38,381 nt of DNA from CAZDVQ01 sp964508975 (GTDB taxonomy: Bacteria; Bacteroidota; Bacteroidia; Chitinophagales; Saprospiraceae). A program made the position numbers and the translations under genes. This document shows positions 9,399 through 16,863 of this stretch, piece after piece; position 1 is the stretch's first letter, and every line of letters starts with the position of its first letter. Below the pieces are notes generated by a model that worked only from the letters and a program-made list of their open reading frames with translations, made no database searches and was not told where the DNA came from. The stretch is from NCBI GenBank assembly GCA_964508975.1, contig CAZDVQ010000041.1:1-38381 (forward strand), in the 5' to 3' direction.

Positions 9399-9849
9399 GC
9401 GCTAAAATTTGTTCTGCATGTTCTTTCGACTTCACCTTGTCGATGATTTCTTCGATCACGCCTTGTTCATCGATGATAAAGGTAGTACGCAAAACGCCAA
9501 TCACCTCCTTTCCCATGAATATTTTTTTTCCCCACACGCCGTAAGCCTCTAAAATCGCCTTTTCAGTATCAGCTAACAAGCGGTAAGGTAAGTCGAATTT
9601 GGCAATAAATTTCTGGTGCGAGGCACTGCTATCCGGACTAACGCCCAGCACTTGGTAGCCCTTAGCCTGCAAGGCAGCATAGTTGTCGCGCAGGTTACAA
9701 GCTTCTACCGTGCAGGTTGGTGTATTGTCTTTGGGGTAAAAAAACAGGACCACTTTTTGGCCTAAAAAATCACTCAGGTTAACCGTTTTACCATCTTGGT
9801 CTACACTGCTAAATGCGGGTGCTTTGTCGCCAGGTTTAAGACTTATCAT
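9391..9849 (-). CDS. bcp: Thioredoxin-dependent peroxiredoxin, Bcp/PrxQ type
   Basis: The 152-residue protein is a full-length Bcp/PrxQ peroxiredoxin that reduces hydrogen peroxide and organic hydroperoxides in the cytoplasm with thioredoxin. The peroxidatic Cys46 lies in NTPTCTVEAC and Cys51, five residues on, is the resolving cysteine of the typical PrxQ pair. The AhpC/TSA core is shown by VVLFFYPKD and by the late TFIID segment. The gene is followed, with an 8-bp overlap, by a PrsW-type protease gene. This suggests an envelope- or redox-stress operon, though that link is inference. Confidence 0.95.
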   Translation of the reverse strand: MISLKPGDKAPAFSSVDQDGKTVNLSDFLGQKVVLFFYPKDNTPTCTVEACNLRDNYAALQAKGYQVLGVSPDSSASHQKFIAKFDLPYRLLADTEKAILEAYGVWGKKIFMGKEVIGVLRTTFIIDEQGVIEEIIDKVKSKEHAEQILAHD

Positions 9850-9940
9850 CGTTGTTGGGGTTTAAAATGTATTAATCCAAGGCAAACAACTATATTTTCA
9901 ACTTGTTCAGCATGGCCGTTATTTGCATAAGGCCTTGGAT

Positions 9941-10046
9941 GGGTTAAAATGGGTAAAGGGTAAAAATGGGTGAAAATCTGGTCTCGTTACCCATTTACCT
10001 TGTAAGCAAATTTTATCAATCTTAACCCTTTCACCCATCTTTACCA
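9941..10046. repeat. GGGTAAA-type repeat cluster and inverted repeat
   Basis: Units such as GGTAAAAATGGGTGAAA (about 9959-9976) recur in direct orientation from 9941. They recur again in inverted orientation at about 9988-9999 and 10028-10045. The cluster abuts GC-rich element copy 2. No coding frame is supported here. Confidence 0.6.
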
Positions 10047-10177
10047 TTTTTTTGGGCGTTCCGGCGCTTTGCGCCGTCGGCGTGCTACGGGGTTCGCTTT
10101 GCTCCGTGCTACGCACCAGCGCCTACGGCGCTGCCCTACGCATGCCTAACGCTTGAACGGCGGCGTAGCCGCCGTTT
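10047..10177 (+). repeat. GC-rich multi-hairpin element, copy 2 (forward)
   Basis: A T-tract and GGGCG (10047-10058) are followed by the stem CGGCGC-TTT-GCGCCG, then the core GTGCTACGGGGTTCGC and GCTCCGTGCTACGCACC. Then come the stem GCGCC-TAC-GGCGC, the word GCATGCCTAACGC and a perfect terminal hairpin AACGGCGGC-GTA-GCCGCCGTT (10156-10176). This is the clearest copy and serves here as the reference. From 10178 to 10330 the sequence is AT-rich and then plain, with no gene. Confidence 0.8.
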
Positions 10178-10330
10178 TATAATGTTTAAATGTAAATGGT
10201 TAATTATTAATTATTTATGACATTTTTTTATGTATCAAAAAAGCGATAGGTAGATGTAGGGGTAAAGCTGCTCTGCTCTATGCCCTCTGCTCTCATAACT
10301 AAAACATCGCGCCGTAGCGCCCTCCAAAAA

Positions 10331-12043
10331 TTAATCCGCCAAGAACGTAGCGGTAAAAGTGGCGGTGTTGCCCAGCTTGTCGGCTACTTGTACCTTGAGT
10401 TTGTTGCTACCTTGTACCACCGCACTGTCGAAGGTATATACAATACGATTCGATTTCTGGTCGTACACCATCACTACCCACTGGTCGTTTACCCAAGCAT
10501 CAATATCCTCGATGCCCGAGAGGTTGTCGCTGATGGTAAAGGCTATTTTCTCGCCGCTGGGTTTGGCCCCGCTTACAAATTTACCTTGCGCAGTAATCAC
10601 CGGTGCGATGGTATCGGCCATGATGCAAAAACTGCCCAGGGTACGTACTTGGGCCTTCAACATACCTGATTCCCACACGCCACCAAAAGAACTGGCTCCA
10701 TCGCTACAAGAAGCGATAACCACCTTGTCGCGGAGGCGCTCGGGCAGGTTGACAGGCTTGATTGATATATCGTAATAATCATGCACGGGCACGTTGCCGT
10801 TGTGTACATGGTGCGTGCGCGAGTACACGCCCTTGGCAATATCTTTGGCGGCGCTGTACTGCATGTAGAGGTCCTCGTAAAAAGTGCCCTCCGGGAAAAA
10901 CAGCTGGATATCGTCGGTTTTAACCACGCTTGGCTCGTTCCAAGGCAGCAGGTAGTTATAAGGTTGTTTAGCCACGGCACCGGGCTTGCCCTTTTGTAGG
11001 ATGACCTCGGTCACGGTCTCGTTGCCGTGGTAGTCGGCCACGGTGATTTTAGCCTTCAAACTGCCTGTTTCGGGCAAACGGATGCGACCGTTGCGCGCAA
11101 AAGGATCGTAAATATTCAATCGGTTGCCGGGCAGGCGGAAACAGCGGTGTACCTTGGTGCCGCGCTGCTTGTAGTCGATATGGGCATTCATAAAACGGGT
11201 TTCGTCGTATGAGACCGCGTCGATTTTAAACGAAAACGCGAGAGAATCGCCTACCTCTACCTTGAGTTTGTAAATGCCGTAGGTGTTCTTGGTGTTGTCC
11301 ATAGCATCATCAACCAGCATGGCCAGGCCAGCATAATCGCCGTTAATCACGATGGGCGCGCTAGGTGCATAAACCCCGTTGGAGCCTTTAACCAAGCTGT
11401 AGCTTTGCGATTTAAGCTCGCGGCCGTACACGTCGAGCGCGTAAGCACGCACCGATTTAACGTAGGGCGCAATATTATCCTGCACATCGAAGCCAAAAAT
11501 AAGCGGGTTGATGGGGCATTCGGTCTCGGTATCGCGTATTTCAAAGTGCAGGTGCGCACCACGCGAACTACCTGTGTTACCCATGATGCCGATGGTCTCG
11601 CCTTTGGCCACGGGGAATTCTTTAGGACCAAATTTAAGGTCTTGTTTAAAATTCTGGCTGCTGAGCTGTTTCTGGCGGATGTGCGCCGAAAGCTTATCGT
11701 TAAATTTGTCCAAGTGGGCGTACACGGTGGTGTAGCCATTGGGATGGTCAATGTAAATACAGTTGCCAAAACCGCGGGGCGACACGAGCACCCGCGATAC
11801 GAAGCCCTCGCCGGCAGCCAGGATGGGGTCGCCAACCTTGGAGGTGGCCGGTTTAATGTCGAGGCCCTCGTGGAAGTGGTTGTTGCGCAGCTCGCCAAAG
11901 TTGCCCGACAGCATCATTTTTCCTCCGACCGGGGCGCCGAAAAAGTTTTTAGCGGGAATGACTTTGCTTAAATCGGGGGCGTTAGCCGCCGTCAAGGTCA
12001 TGAGAATAATGAGGGCTACAGATATATATTTACCAATGTACAT
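10331..12043 (-). CDS. M23-family (LytM-type) metallopeptidase, secreted
   Basis: The 570-residue protein has a signal peptide (MYIGKYISVALIILM..., cleavage near ANA, residue 22). An M23 peptidase domain follows, with zinc ligands His58 and Asp62 in FHEGLD, a central YAHLDKF and His164/His166 in AHLHFE. The long C-terminal part (about 190-570) is beta-rich with Ig-like character, as in other Bacteroidota M23 proteins. It probably cuts peptidoglycan cross-bridges or serves division or envelope remodelling in the periplasm. The frame is open further upstream to 12166. I chose the ATG at 12043 because it begins a good signal peptide and lies downstream of a strong promoter (12078-12108) that would exclude the longer start. 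Confidence 0.88.
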   Translation of the reverse strand: MYIGKYISVALIILMTLTAANAPDLSKVIPAKNFFGAPVGGKMMLSGNFGELRNNHFHEGLDIKPATSKVGDPILAAGEGFVSRVLVSPRGFGNCIYIDHPNGYTTVYAHLDKFNDKLSAHIRQKQLSSQNFKQDLKFGPKEFPVAKGETIGIMGNTGSSRGAHLHFEIRDTETECPINPLIFGFDVQDNIAPYVKSVRAYALDVYGRELKSQSYSLVKGSNGVYAPSAPIVINGDYAGLAMLVDDAMDNTKNTYGIYKLKVEVGDSLAFSFKIDAVSYDETRFMNAHIDYKQRGTKVHRCFRLPGNRLNIYDPFARNGRIRLPETGSLKAKITVADYHGNETVTEVILQKGKPGAVAKQPYNYLLPWNEPSVVKTDDIQLFFPEGTFYEDLYMQYSAAKDIAKGVYSRTHHVHNGNVPVHDYYDISIKPVNLPERLRDKVVIASCSDGASSFGGVWESGMLKAQVRTLGSFCIMADTIAPVITAQGKFVSGAKPSGEKIAFTISDNLSGIEDIDAWVNDQWVVMVYDQKSNRIVYTFDSAVVQGSNKLKVQVADKLGNTATFTATFLAD

Positions 12044-12077
12044 GTACTCGGGCAATTGTTTGGGTTGAGAATGGCTA

Positions 12078-12108
12078 CAAAAGTACTTCGGAATAATCAC
12101 TTTACAAA
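12078..12108 (-). promoter_or_regulatory. Bacteroidota-type promoter of the M23 peptidase gene
   Basis: On the minus strand a TTTG (-33, at 12105-12108) is separated by exactly 19 bp from TACTTTTG (-7, at 12078-12085). This is a textbook match to TTTG-N19-TAnnTTTG. The expected start of transcription is about 12071, leaving a leader of about 28 nt before the ATG at 12043. Confidence 0.7.
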
Positions 12109-12148
12109 AAAAAGTCCCGAATCCTGGCATTACACCAAAACTCGGGAC
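12106..12148 (-). terminator. Rho-independent terminator after asnS
   Basis: Arms GTCCCGA and TCGGGAC (plus-strand positions 12114-12120 and 12142-12148) form a 7-bp stem, with a long 21-nt loop. A run of eight T follows on the minus strand. It lies 26 bp past the asnS stop. Its T-run overlaps the -33 box of the next gene's promoter. Confidence 0.75.
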
Positions 12149-12173
12149 CTTCCTATCTTCCAACACCGCTGGC

Positions 12174-13703
12174 CTATGGGAACAACCAGCCGTAACGACG
12201 TGGGAATGGTACGGCCTCGCGGATATGCTCTAGGTTACACATCCAAGCCACGAAGCGCTCTAGGCCAAGGCCAAAGCCTGCATGTGGCACAGAGCCAAAA
12301 CGACGGAGGTCAAGGTACCACTGGAATGCTTCAAGCGGGAGCTCGTGTTCATCAATCTTGCGCAACAGGATGTCGATATCGGTTTCGCGTTCTGAACCGC
12401 CAACAATTTCGCCAAAGCCTTCTGGTGCCAACACGTCAACACCTTTTACAAATTCAGGGTTGCCTTCAACCTCTTTCATGTAGAAAGCCTTGATTTTGGT
12501 TGGCCAGTTGTACACCATCACGGGTGCGTCGAACAAGCGGGTCAACACGGTCTCGTCTGAACCACCGAGGTCTTCGCCGTAGGCAAAGTTAGCAGCAGAT
12601 TCACGCCATTTTGGCAAGTTGCGGAGTTGCTCTTCTAGGTCGGCAATCTCGTTTTTCAGTTTATCTATTTGCGCTTGGTTAAAGTTGCGCACGCCTTTTT
12701 TCTCGTTAGGGTTGTTCACCACCAGCTCGCGTTGGGCAATATCGGCAGCACATTCGGCCAGGCGCGCCTCGGCGTTAGCGATGGTTTCATCAAGCATTTT
12801 CAGCGAGTTGCGGCCGTTCACGTCCATGTCGCCACGCAATACTTTCACGGCATCGGTATACGCGATGCGTGGGAACGGCTTGTTCACCTGTTCCAACATG
12901 GTGGTATCGCGTTCCAACACTTCTTTGAGCTCAAAGGCACATTTTTCCAACACGCGGTTCACCACCGAGCGGATAAAACGCTCGATGAGGTCCATGTTCA
13001 TCTCGTTGTTGTAGAAGGCCATCTCCGGCTCAATCATCCAGAACTCCGACAAGTGGCGGCGGGTTACTGATTTCTCGGCACGGAAAGTAGGGCCAAAGGT
13101 ATAAATCAAGCCTTGGGCCATAGCCATGGCCTCGCCGTACAACTGGCCAGATTGCGAGAGGTATGCAGGTGCGTCGTAAAAGTCGGTTTCAAACAATTCG
13201 CTGGTACCTTCACAGGCGTTGCCGGTCAGGATAGGCGCGTCCATCTGCACGAAACCGTTATCTTGGAAAAACTGGTGAATACCCATGATAACCTCGTTGC
13301 GCACGCGCATGATGGCCCACTGGCGGCGTGAACGCAACCAAAGGTGGCGGTTGTTGCCCAAGAATTGTACACCGTGTTCTTTGTTCGAAATAGGGTACTG
13401 CTCAGTGTTCACGAAAATGATTTCCAGGCTGCTCACCTGCAATTCATATCCGCCAACCTGGCGCTCGTCCTTCACCACGGTACCGGTCAGGGCCACGGCG
13501 CTTTCTTGGTTCAAGCGGCTCGCCTCGGCAAAGGCTTCAGCGCCAACGGTTTCCTCGGCAACCACGCACTGAGCATAGCCCGATCCGTCGCGCATCACGA
13601 GGAAAAGGATTCCTTTACTTTCTCGGCTGTTCGATACCCATCCTTTGATGGTCACGGTCTGGCCTTCAAATTGGCTAAACTGCCTAATGTATTGATGCAT
13701 CAT
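12174..13703 (-). CDS. asnS: Asparagine--tRNA ligase, archaeal/eukaryotic-like type with coiled-coil insertion
   Basis: The 509-residue class II synthetase charges tRNA-Asn with asparagine. It has an N-terminal OB-fold anticodon-binding domain (TVTIKGWVSNSRESKG), motif 2 at Phe207-Arg208-Ala-Glu (FRAEKSVTRRHLSEFW) and motif 3 near residues 474-483 (HAGFGLGLER). The RAEKSxTRRHL form and the end of the protein resemble archaeal and eukaryotic cytosolic AsnRS more than the E. coli type. Between about residues 297 and 372, in the catalytic domain, is a highly charged helical insert (NAEARLAECAADIAQRE and KLKNEIADLEEQLRN) predicted to form a coiled-coil hairpin. The gene starts MM at 13703 and is followed by a terminator. 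A tRNA-Asn gene lies about 11 kb away. Confidence 0.93.
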   Translation of the reverse strand: MMHQYIRQFSQFEGQTVTIKGWVSNSRESKGILFLVMRDGSGYAQCVVAEETVGAEAFAEASRLNQESAVALTGTVVKDERQVGGYELQVSSLEIIFVNTEQYPISNKEHGVQFLGNNRHLWLRSRRQWAIMRVRNEVIMGIHQFFQDNGFVQMDAPILTGNACEGTSELFETDFYDAPAYLSQSGQLYGEAMAMAQGLIYTFGPTFRAEKSVTRRHLSEFWMIEPEMAFYNNEMNMDLIERFIRSVVNRVLEKCAFELKEVLERDTTMLEQVNKPFPRIAYTDAVKVLRGDMDVNGRNSLKMLDETIANAEARLAECAADIAQRELVVNNPNEKKGVRNFNQAQIDKLKNEIADLEEQLRNLPKWRESAANFAYGEDLGGSDETVLTRLFDAPVMVYNWPTKIKAFYMKEVEGNPEFVKGVDVLAPEGFGEIVGGSERETDIDILLRKIDEHELPLEAFQWYLDLRRFGSVPHAGFGLGLERFVAWMCNLEHIREAVPFPRRYGWLFP

Positions 13704-13785
13704 GATATAATTGATTCGATTGTAATTGGCCGCGAAGATAAGTTTTTTATGTTCGGATTGGTAATTAAGTTGTGCGTTATAAGAT

Positions 13786-13845
13786 GTAAGTTGTAAGATT
13801 TAAACGGTAAGATGTAAGCGGTAAGATGTGAGTTGTGAGCGGAAG
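13786..13845. repeat. Degenerate GTAAGATGTRAG tandem repeats
   Basis: Short direct units (GTAAGTTGTAAGAT, GGTAAGATGTAAGC, GGTAAGATGTGAGT) follow one another upstream of asnS. Similar words (GTGAGATATGAGATTTGAG) return at about 14046-14065 on the other side of GC-rich element copy 3. They are non-coding, slippage-prone simple repeats. Confidence 0.6.
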
Positions 13846-13911
13846 AAACACATTATTGATCATCGAAAAAAAACAAGTCATTTCCTCAGTTAATCCTTTC
13901 CTCATTTAGTC

Positions 13912-14039
13912 TTTTTGGGCGCGTCGGCGCGTTGCGCCGTCGGCGTGCTACGCGCTCGCTGTTCGCTCGGTGCCTACGGCACTGGCCGCTATGCGGCCAC
14001 GCTCCGCATGCCTCGCGCTTCGGCGGCAAAGCCGCCGGA
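13912..14039 (+). repeat. GC-rich multi-hairpin element, copy 3 (forward)
   Basis: A T-tract with GGGCG precedes the stems CGGCGC-GTT-GCGCCG, GTGCC-TAC-GGCAC, GGCCGC-TAT-GCGGCC and CGGCGGC-AAA-GCCGCCG. The core words GTGCTACG, GTTCGCTCGGTGC and CGCTCCGCATGCCT are shared with other copies. It lies in a 646-bp gap between the divergent genes asnS and the 14350 gene. Confidence 0.8.
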
Positions 14040-14183
14040 TGTAGCTGTGAGATATGAGATTTGAGCGGTAAGCTAAAGGGTTAACGGCGCTACGCTTTCC
14101 ACAAAACAGCAAAGTTCCCCGTCCATTAGTTCACTATAGTTTGTTTTTCTTTAGAAGCATGCCAATCACCTGCTCTGTTTTAC

Positions 14184-14211
14184 CCCTTGTTGGCGGGGAT
14201 GCCAACAAGGG
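14184..14211. repeat. Perfect 11-bp hairpin without a T-tract
   Basis: CCCTTGTTGGC (14184-14194) pairs perfectly with GCCAACAAGGG (14201-14211) around the loop GGGGAT. No U-run follows on either strand, so it is not a classic terminator. It may be a small REP-like repeat or a regulatory hairpin between asnS and the 14350 gene. Confidence 0.6.
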
Positions 14212-14315
14212 CAAGGTTCGGGGGCTGGTTAAAAATATTACTACATTATACATTCCAGTAACAGACAGCCATGAAAAAATCGCCCTAAACCTAGTCTTAT
14301 AAAGAAGTTGTACAG

Positions 14316-14323
14316 TACTTTTG
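14316..14323 (+). promoter_or_regulatory. Bacteroidota -7 box for the 14350 gene
   Basis: TACTTTTG is a perfect TAnnTTTG box 26 bp upstream of the ATG at 14350. A clear -33 TTTG is not present at 19 bp. The box lies downstream of an in-frame ATG at 14308, which therefore cannot be the start if this promoter is used. Confidence 0.5.
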
Positions 14324-14349
14324 ACTATCATTTACCCAAGTTTACTTTG

Positions 14350-15492
14350 ATGCGCACAAGATATATTTTCCTGCTTTTAATGACTTTTTCTGCTGTCTGC
14401 CTTTGGGCACAAACCCGTTTGGATAATTCGGTAATGCTACAACACGGTGCCGTTGTGTATGAAACGCCCAAGGTTTACGAGTTGATGAACATCGCACTCG
14501 CCCTGCTGGATAAAGACATTACCGTGGGGCAAACGAACCTCTACTACAACAACATTGATACTAGCACGGCTTACTACCGTTCGGTAATGGCGTATTTTGA
14601 ACCCTATAAACAACATCCTTTTATCCAGGCCATGAATCAAGACCTGCGCCGAAGCCCTGATTTTTACATGGGCAATCTACGCTTGGCCTACGACCTGGCC
14701 TACCATTCAGGCAAATTGCTCGATGATGTACAGCTCAACTTACCCAAAAGAATTAAATACTTCCGGCATGTCCAGCAAAAAAGCCTAATCGCTGATTTTA
14801 TAGCCGACTCAAATTTCGAGGCTTTCTATGCCCAACACCAAAGCACTTACAGGCAAACACTTGCCCGGGCGCATGATTTCTTGCAGGCTGATTCGATTAA
14901 ATCTTGGCTTGAGGGCGAGTTCCCCAGTCGCTACGATAGCTATAAAATAGTCATTAGCCCCTTGATGAACGCCTGGCATTTTACCCATCGTTTTACCAAA
15001 GATAAACGCCAAACTACCGTGATGTGGGTCTCCAGCGCCGATGATTATCTCCCCGGCAAATACACCCTCAACCAACTAAAAGGTATTTATACGGGTGTGG
15101 TATTTACCGAAATTGACCACAACTATGTGAATCCCGTTAGCGACCAGTACAAAAAACAACTCAAAACCATTATGGGTGGCGACTACCGCGTCAACTGGAT
15201 CAAAGCAGATGGTGATGCCCGGCTGTACACCGATGGCTACAAGGTGTTTAATGAATATATGACTCACGCGGTGTACCTATTATATACCAACTTAAAATTC
15301 CCAGCTGCCGACCAAGCTAAAATAGCCGATAACCGCGTGCAGATGATGGCGCAACGCCGTAAATACTATCGCTTCGACGCTTTTTACCAGCAGCTACAAT
15401 CGCTTTACTTGGCTAAAAGCCCTGGCCAAACCATCCCCGATCTATACCCGGCCATGATAGCATGGGTACAAGCCGTGAACGCCAAGCCTTGA
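14350..15492 (+). CDS. Secreted protein, DUF4932-like, with degenerate HExxH site
   Basis: The 380-residue protein begins with a signal peptide (MRTRYIFLLLMTFSAVCLWAQ, one hydrophobic core ending at AQ). No named family is certain. The segment FTEIDHNYVNP around residues 252-262 resembles the metal-binding HEFxHSxVNP segment that I recall from DUF4932 proteins. Here the first histidine is Thr253, leaving Glu254 and His257, so peptidase activity may be lost. The rest is mainly helical, with many Tyr and Gln. An in-frame ATG at 14308 would place a polar extension before the signal peptide, so 14350 is preferred. The radical SAM gene follows after 63 bp and may share the transcript. Confidence 0.7.
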   Translation: MRTRYIFLLLMTFSAVCLWAQTRLDNSVMLQHGAVVYETPKVYELMNIALALLDKDITVGQTNLYYNNIDTSTAYYRSVMAYFEPYKQHPFIQAMNQDLRRSPDFYMGNLRLAYDLAYHSGKLLDDVQLNLPKRIKYFRHVQQKSLIADFIADSNFEAFYAQHQSTYRQTLARAHDFLQADSIKSWLEGEFPSRYDSYKIVISPLMNAWHFTHRFTKDKRQTTVMWVSSADDYLPGKYTLNQLKGIYTGVVFTEIDHNYVNPVSDQYKKQLKTIMGGDYRVNWIKADGDARLYTDGYKVFNEYMTHAVYLLYTNLKFPAADQAKIADNRVQMMAQRRKYYRFDAFYQQLQSLYLAKSPGQTIPDLYPAMIAWVQAVNAKP

Positions 15493-15555
15493 TGCCCCGG
15501 AACTACCTATTTCTGCTAAATTTTACCCATTTTTGCAGGGTGAAGCCAAACCCTT

Positions 15556-16491
15556 ATGCCTAATTTTAACCACTGCGAAAGCGTATATTGGGTTTTTACC
15601 CAACTCTGTAACGATAAGTGCGACCATTGCTATAACCTCTCGGGCCCGCAAGGCGAACGCATGAGCGAGGCTGACTGCCTAGCCATTGTACAAAACCTAC
15701 CCGAACAAGTTGACCGCCTCATCCTGTCGGGTGGCGAACCACTGGCCGAGAAGAAAATCTTGTACAGCATCCTCGATGCTGTGCAGGCCCGCTACGGCAA
15801 TAGCACGCAGGTGATGCTGCAAACCAACGGCGATTTGCTCACTGGCGAAATACTCGATACCCTCATCGCGAAAGGCGTGACCCGTTTTGACATTGCCAGT
15901 ATCGACCGTTACCACAAGCTGGCAGGCGAAAAGCTCATGGAATTAGCCGCCCTATTTGATAGTCGTGGCGTAAACGGCGACGATAAAGATCCGCTCATCG
16001 AGAAGGAAACCTACCTCGTGAAGGAACACCCCTTGAGCTGGGGCTACTGGGGCGCTACCGACGATATGTGGCTAGGCGGTAACTGGGCCCGTGGCCGTGC
16101 CTTGGACAAAAACATCTGGAAAAAAGATCCTCAACATAATTTCTGTAAAATTTTGAGCGGTGGTATCGGTTTCTTGACGGGTGCCGAAGGCATACCGCAG
16201 GAAATATCCATTCAGCTTTGGCGCATTAATCCTTGCTGCCCCGGCACCGCTAAAGCCATGGGCGATGCCCGTACCCAAAAAGTAGCCGATGTGCTGGAAA
16301 GGGTTTCACAGTCGGCGGTGTTCCAGCAGATCAACGCTGGCGACCCGATTGCCATGGGCGAATCGGTGGGCATCAGTCGGGACTTTGCCCAGACTAGGGT
16401 AGAGGCACTCCAAAATGTTTGCCTCTGGTGCGACGAGTTTTTTACCGATTATTTTGACATGGATACCTTACAATCGAAATTTACAAATTAG
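15556..16491 (+). CDS. Radical SAM enzyme
   Basis: The 311-residue cytoplasmic protein carries the radical SAM cluster motif CxxxCxxC at Cys18, Cys22 and Cys25 (LCNDKCDHCYN). It also has the SAM-binding LILSGGEPL near residue 55. Further cysteines late in the protein (HNFCK, NPCCPG and NVCLWC) could hold an auxiliary iron-sulfur cluster as in SPASM or twitch-type enzymes. The substrate is unknown. The next gene starts 6 bp after the stop and encodes a CxxC protein, and genes for an ABC importer follow. The enzyme therefore probably acts in the same pathway, perhaps on a cofactor, metal chelator or peptide; that is inference. Confidence 0.85.
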   Translation: MPNFNHCESVYWVFTQLCNDKCDHCYNLSGPQGERMSEADCLAIVQNLPEQVDRLILSGGEPLAEKKILYSILDAVQARYGNSTQVMLQTNGDLLTGEILDTLIAKGVTRFDIASIDRYHKLAGEKLMELAALFDSRGVNGDDKDPLIEKETYLVKEHPLSWGYWGATDDMWLGGNWARGRALDKNIWKKDPQHNFCKILSGGIGFLTGAEGIPQEISIQLWRINPCCPGTAKAMGDARTQKVADVLERVSQSAVFQQINAGDPIAMGESVGISRDFAQTRVEALQNVCLWCDEFFTDYFDMDTLQSKFTN

Positions 16492-16497
16492 TGCGCC

Positions 16498-16860
16498 ATG
16501 CAAAAACTCGTATTCGTATACAATGCCGACAGCGGCTTTTTTAATCTGGCCAGCGATATCGCCCACAAGATATTCTCGCCAGCTACGTACCCTTGTAGCC
16601 TCTGTGATTTAACCTACGGCGTGTTTGCTATCCGCTCGGAATGGAAAGCTTTCAAAGATCGCAGTACCATGCCCATGGATTTTTTGCACAAGGATGAGTT
16701 CTTGAAAGCCTATCCGGCTTACGCCCAAACGCCGCTTCCCGTTATTTTTAAAGCCGATGGCCAACAACTCGAAGTGTTCATAGACCATGCCCGGCTCAAT
16801 GCCTTTGACTCGGTAAAACCCTTGATTGAAGCCATTGAAACTGGCTTGAAAACATTGTAA
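16498..16860 (+). CDS. Conserved small CxxC protein of unknown function
   Basis: The 120-residue protein starts with a beta-strand/turn pattern (KLVFVYNADSGFF) and has a redox- or metal-type CxxC at Cys33 and Cys36 in TYPCSLCDLTYG. It resembles a conserved family of short bacterial proteins with the same YNADSG, PSTYPC-LC-LTYG and HKDEF pattern, whose function I do not know. The second half (LPVIFKADGQQLEVFID) suggests a small alpha/beta, thioredoxin-like fold. It lies 6 bp after the radical SAM gene and 3 bp before the binding-protein gene, in the middle of a tight operon. Confidence 0.75.
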   Translation: MQKLVFVYNADSGFFNLASDIAHKIFSPATYPCSLCDLTYGVFAIRSEWKAFKDRSTMPMDFLHKDEFLKAYPAYAQTPLPVIFKADGQQLEVFIDHARLNAFDSVKPLIEAIETGLKTL

Positions 16861-16863
16861 CAT

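Noticed and set aside
12044..12166. N-terminal extension of the M23 peptidase from the ATG at 12166
   Set aside because: It would place 41 non-signal residues before the signal peptide, overlap the asnS terminator and lie upstream of the promoter at 12078-12108.
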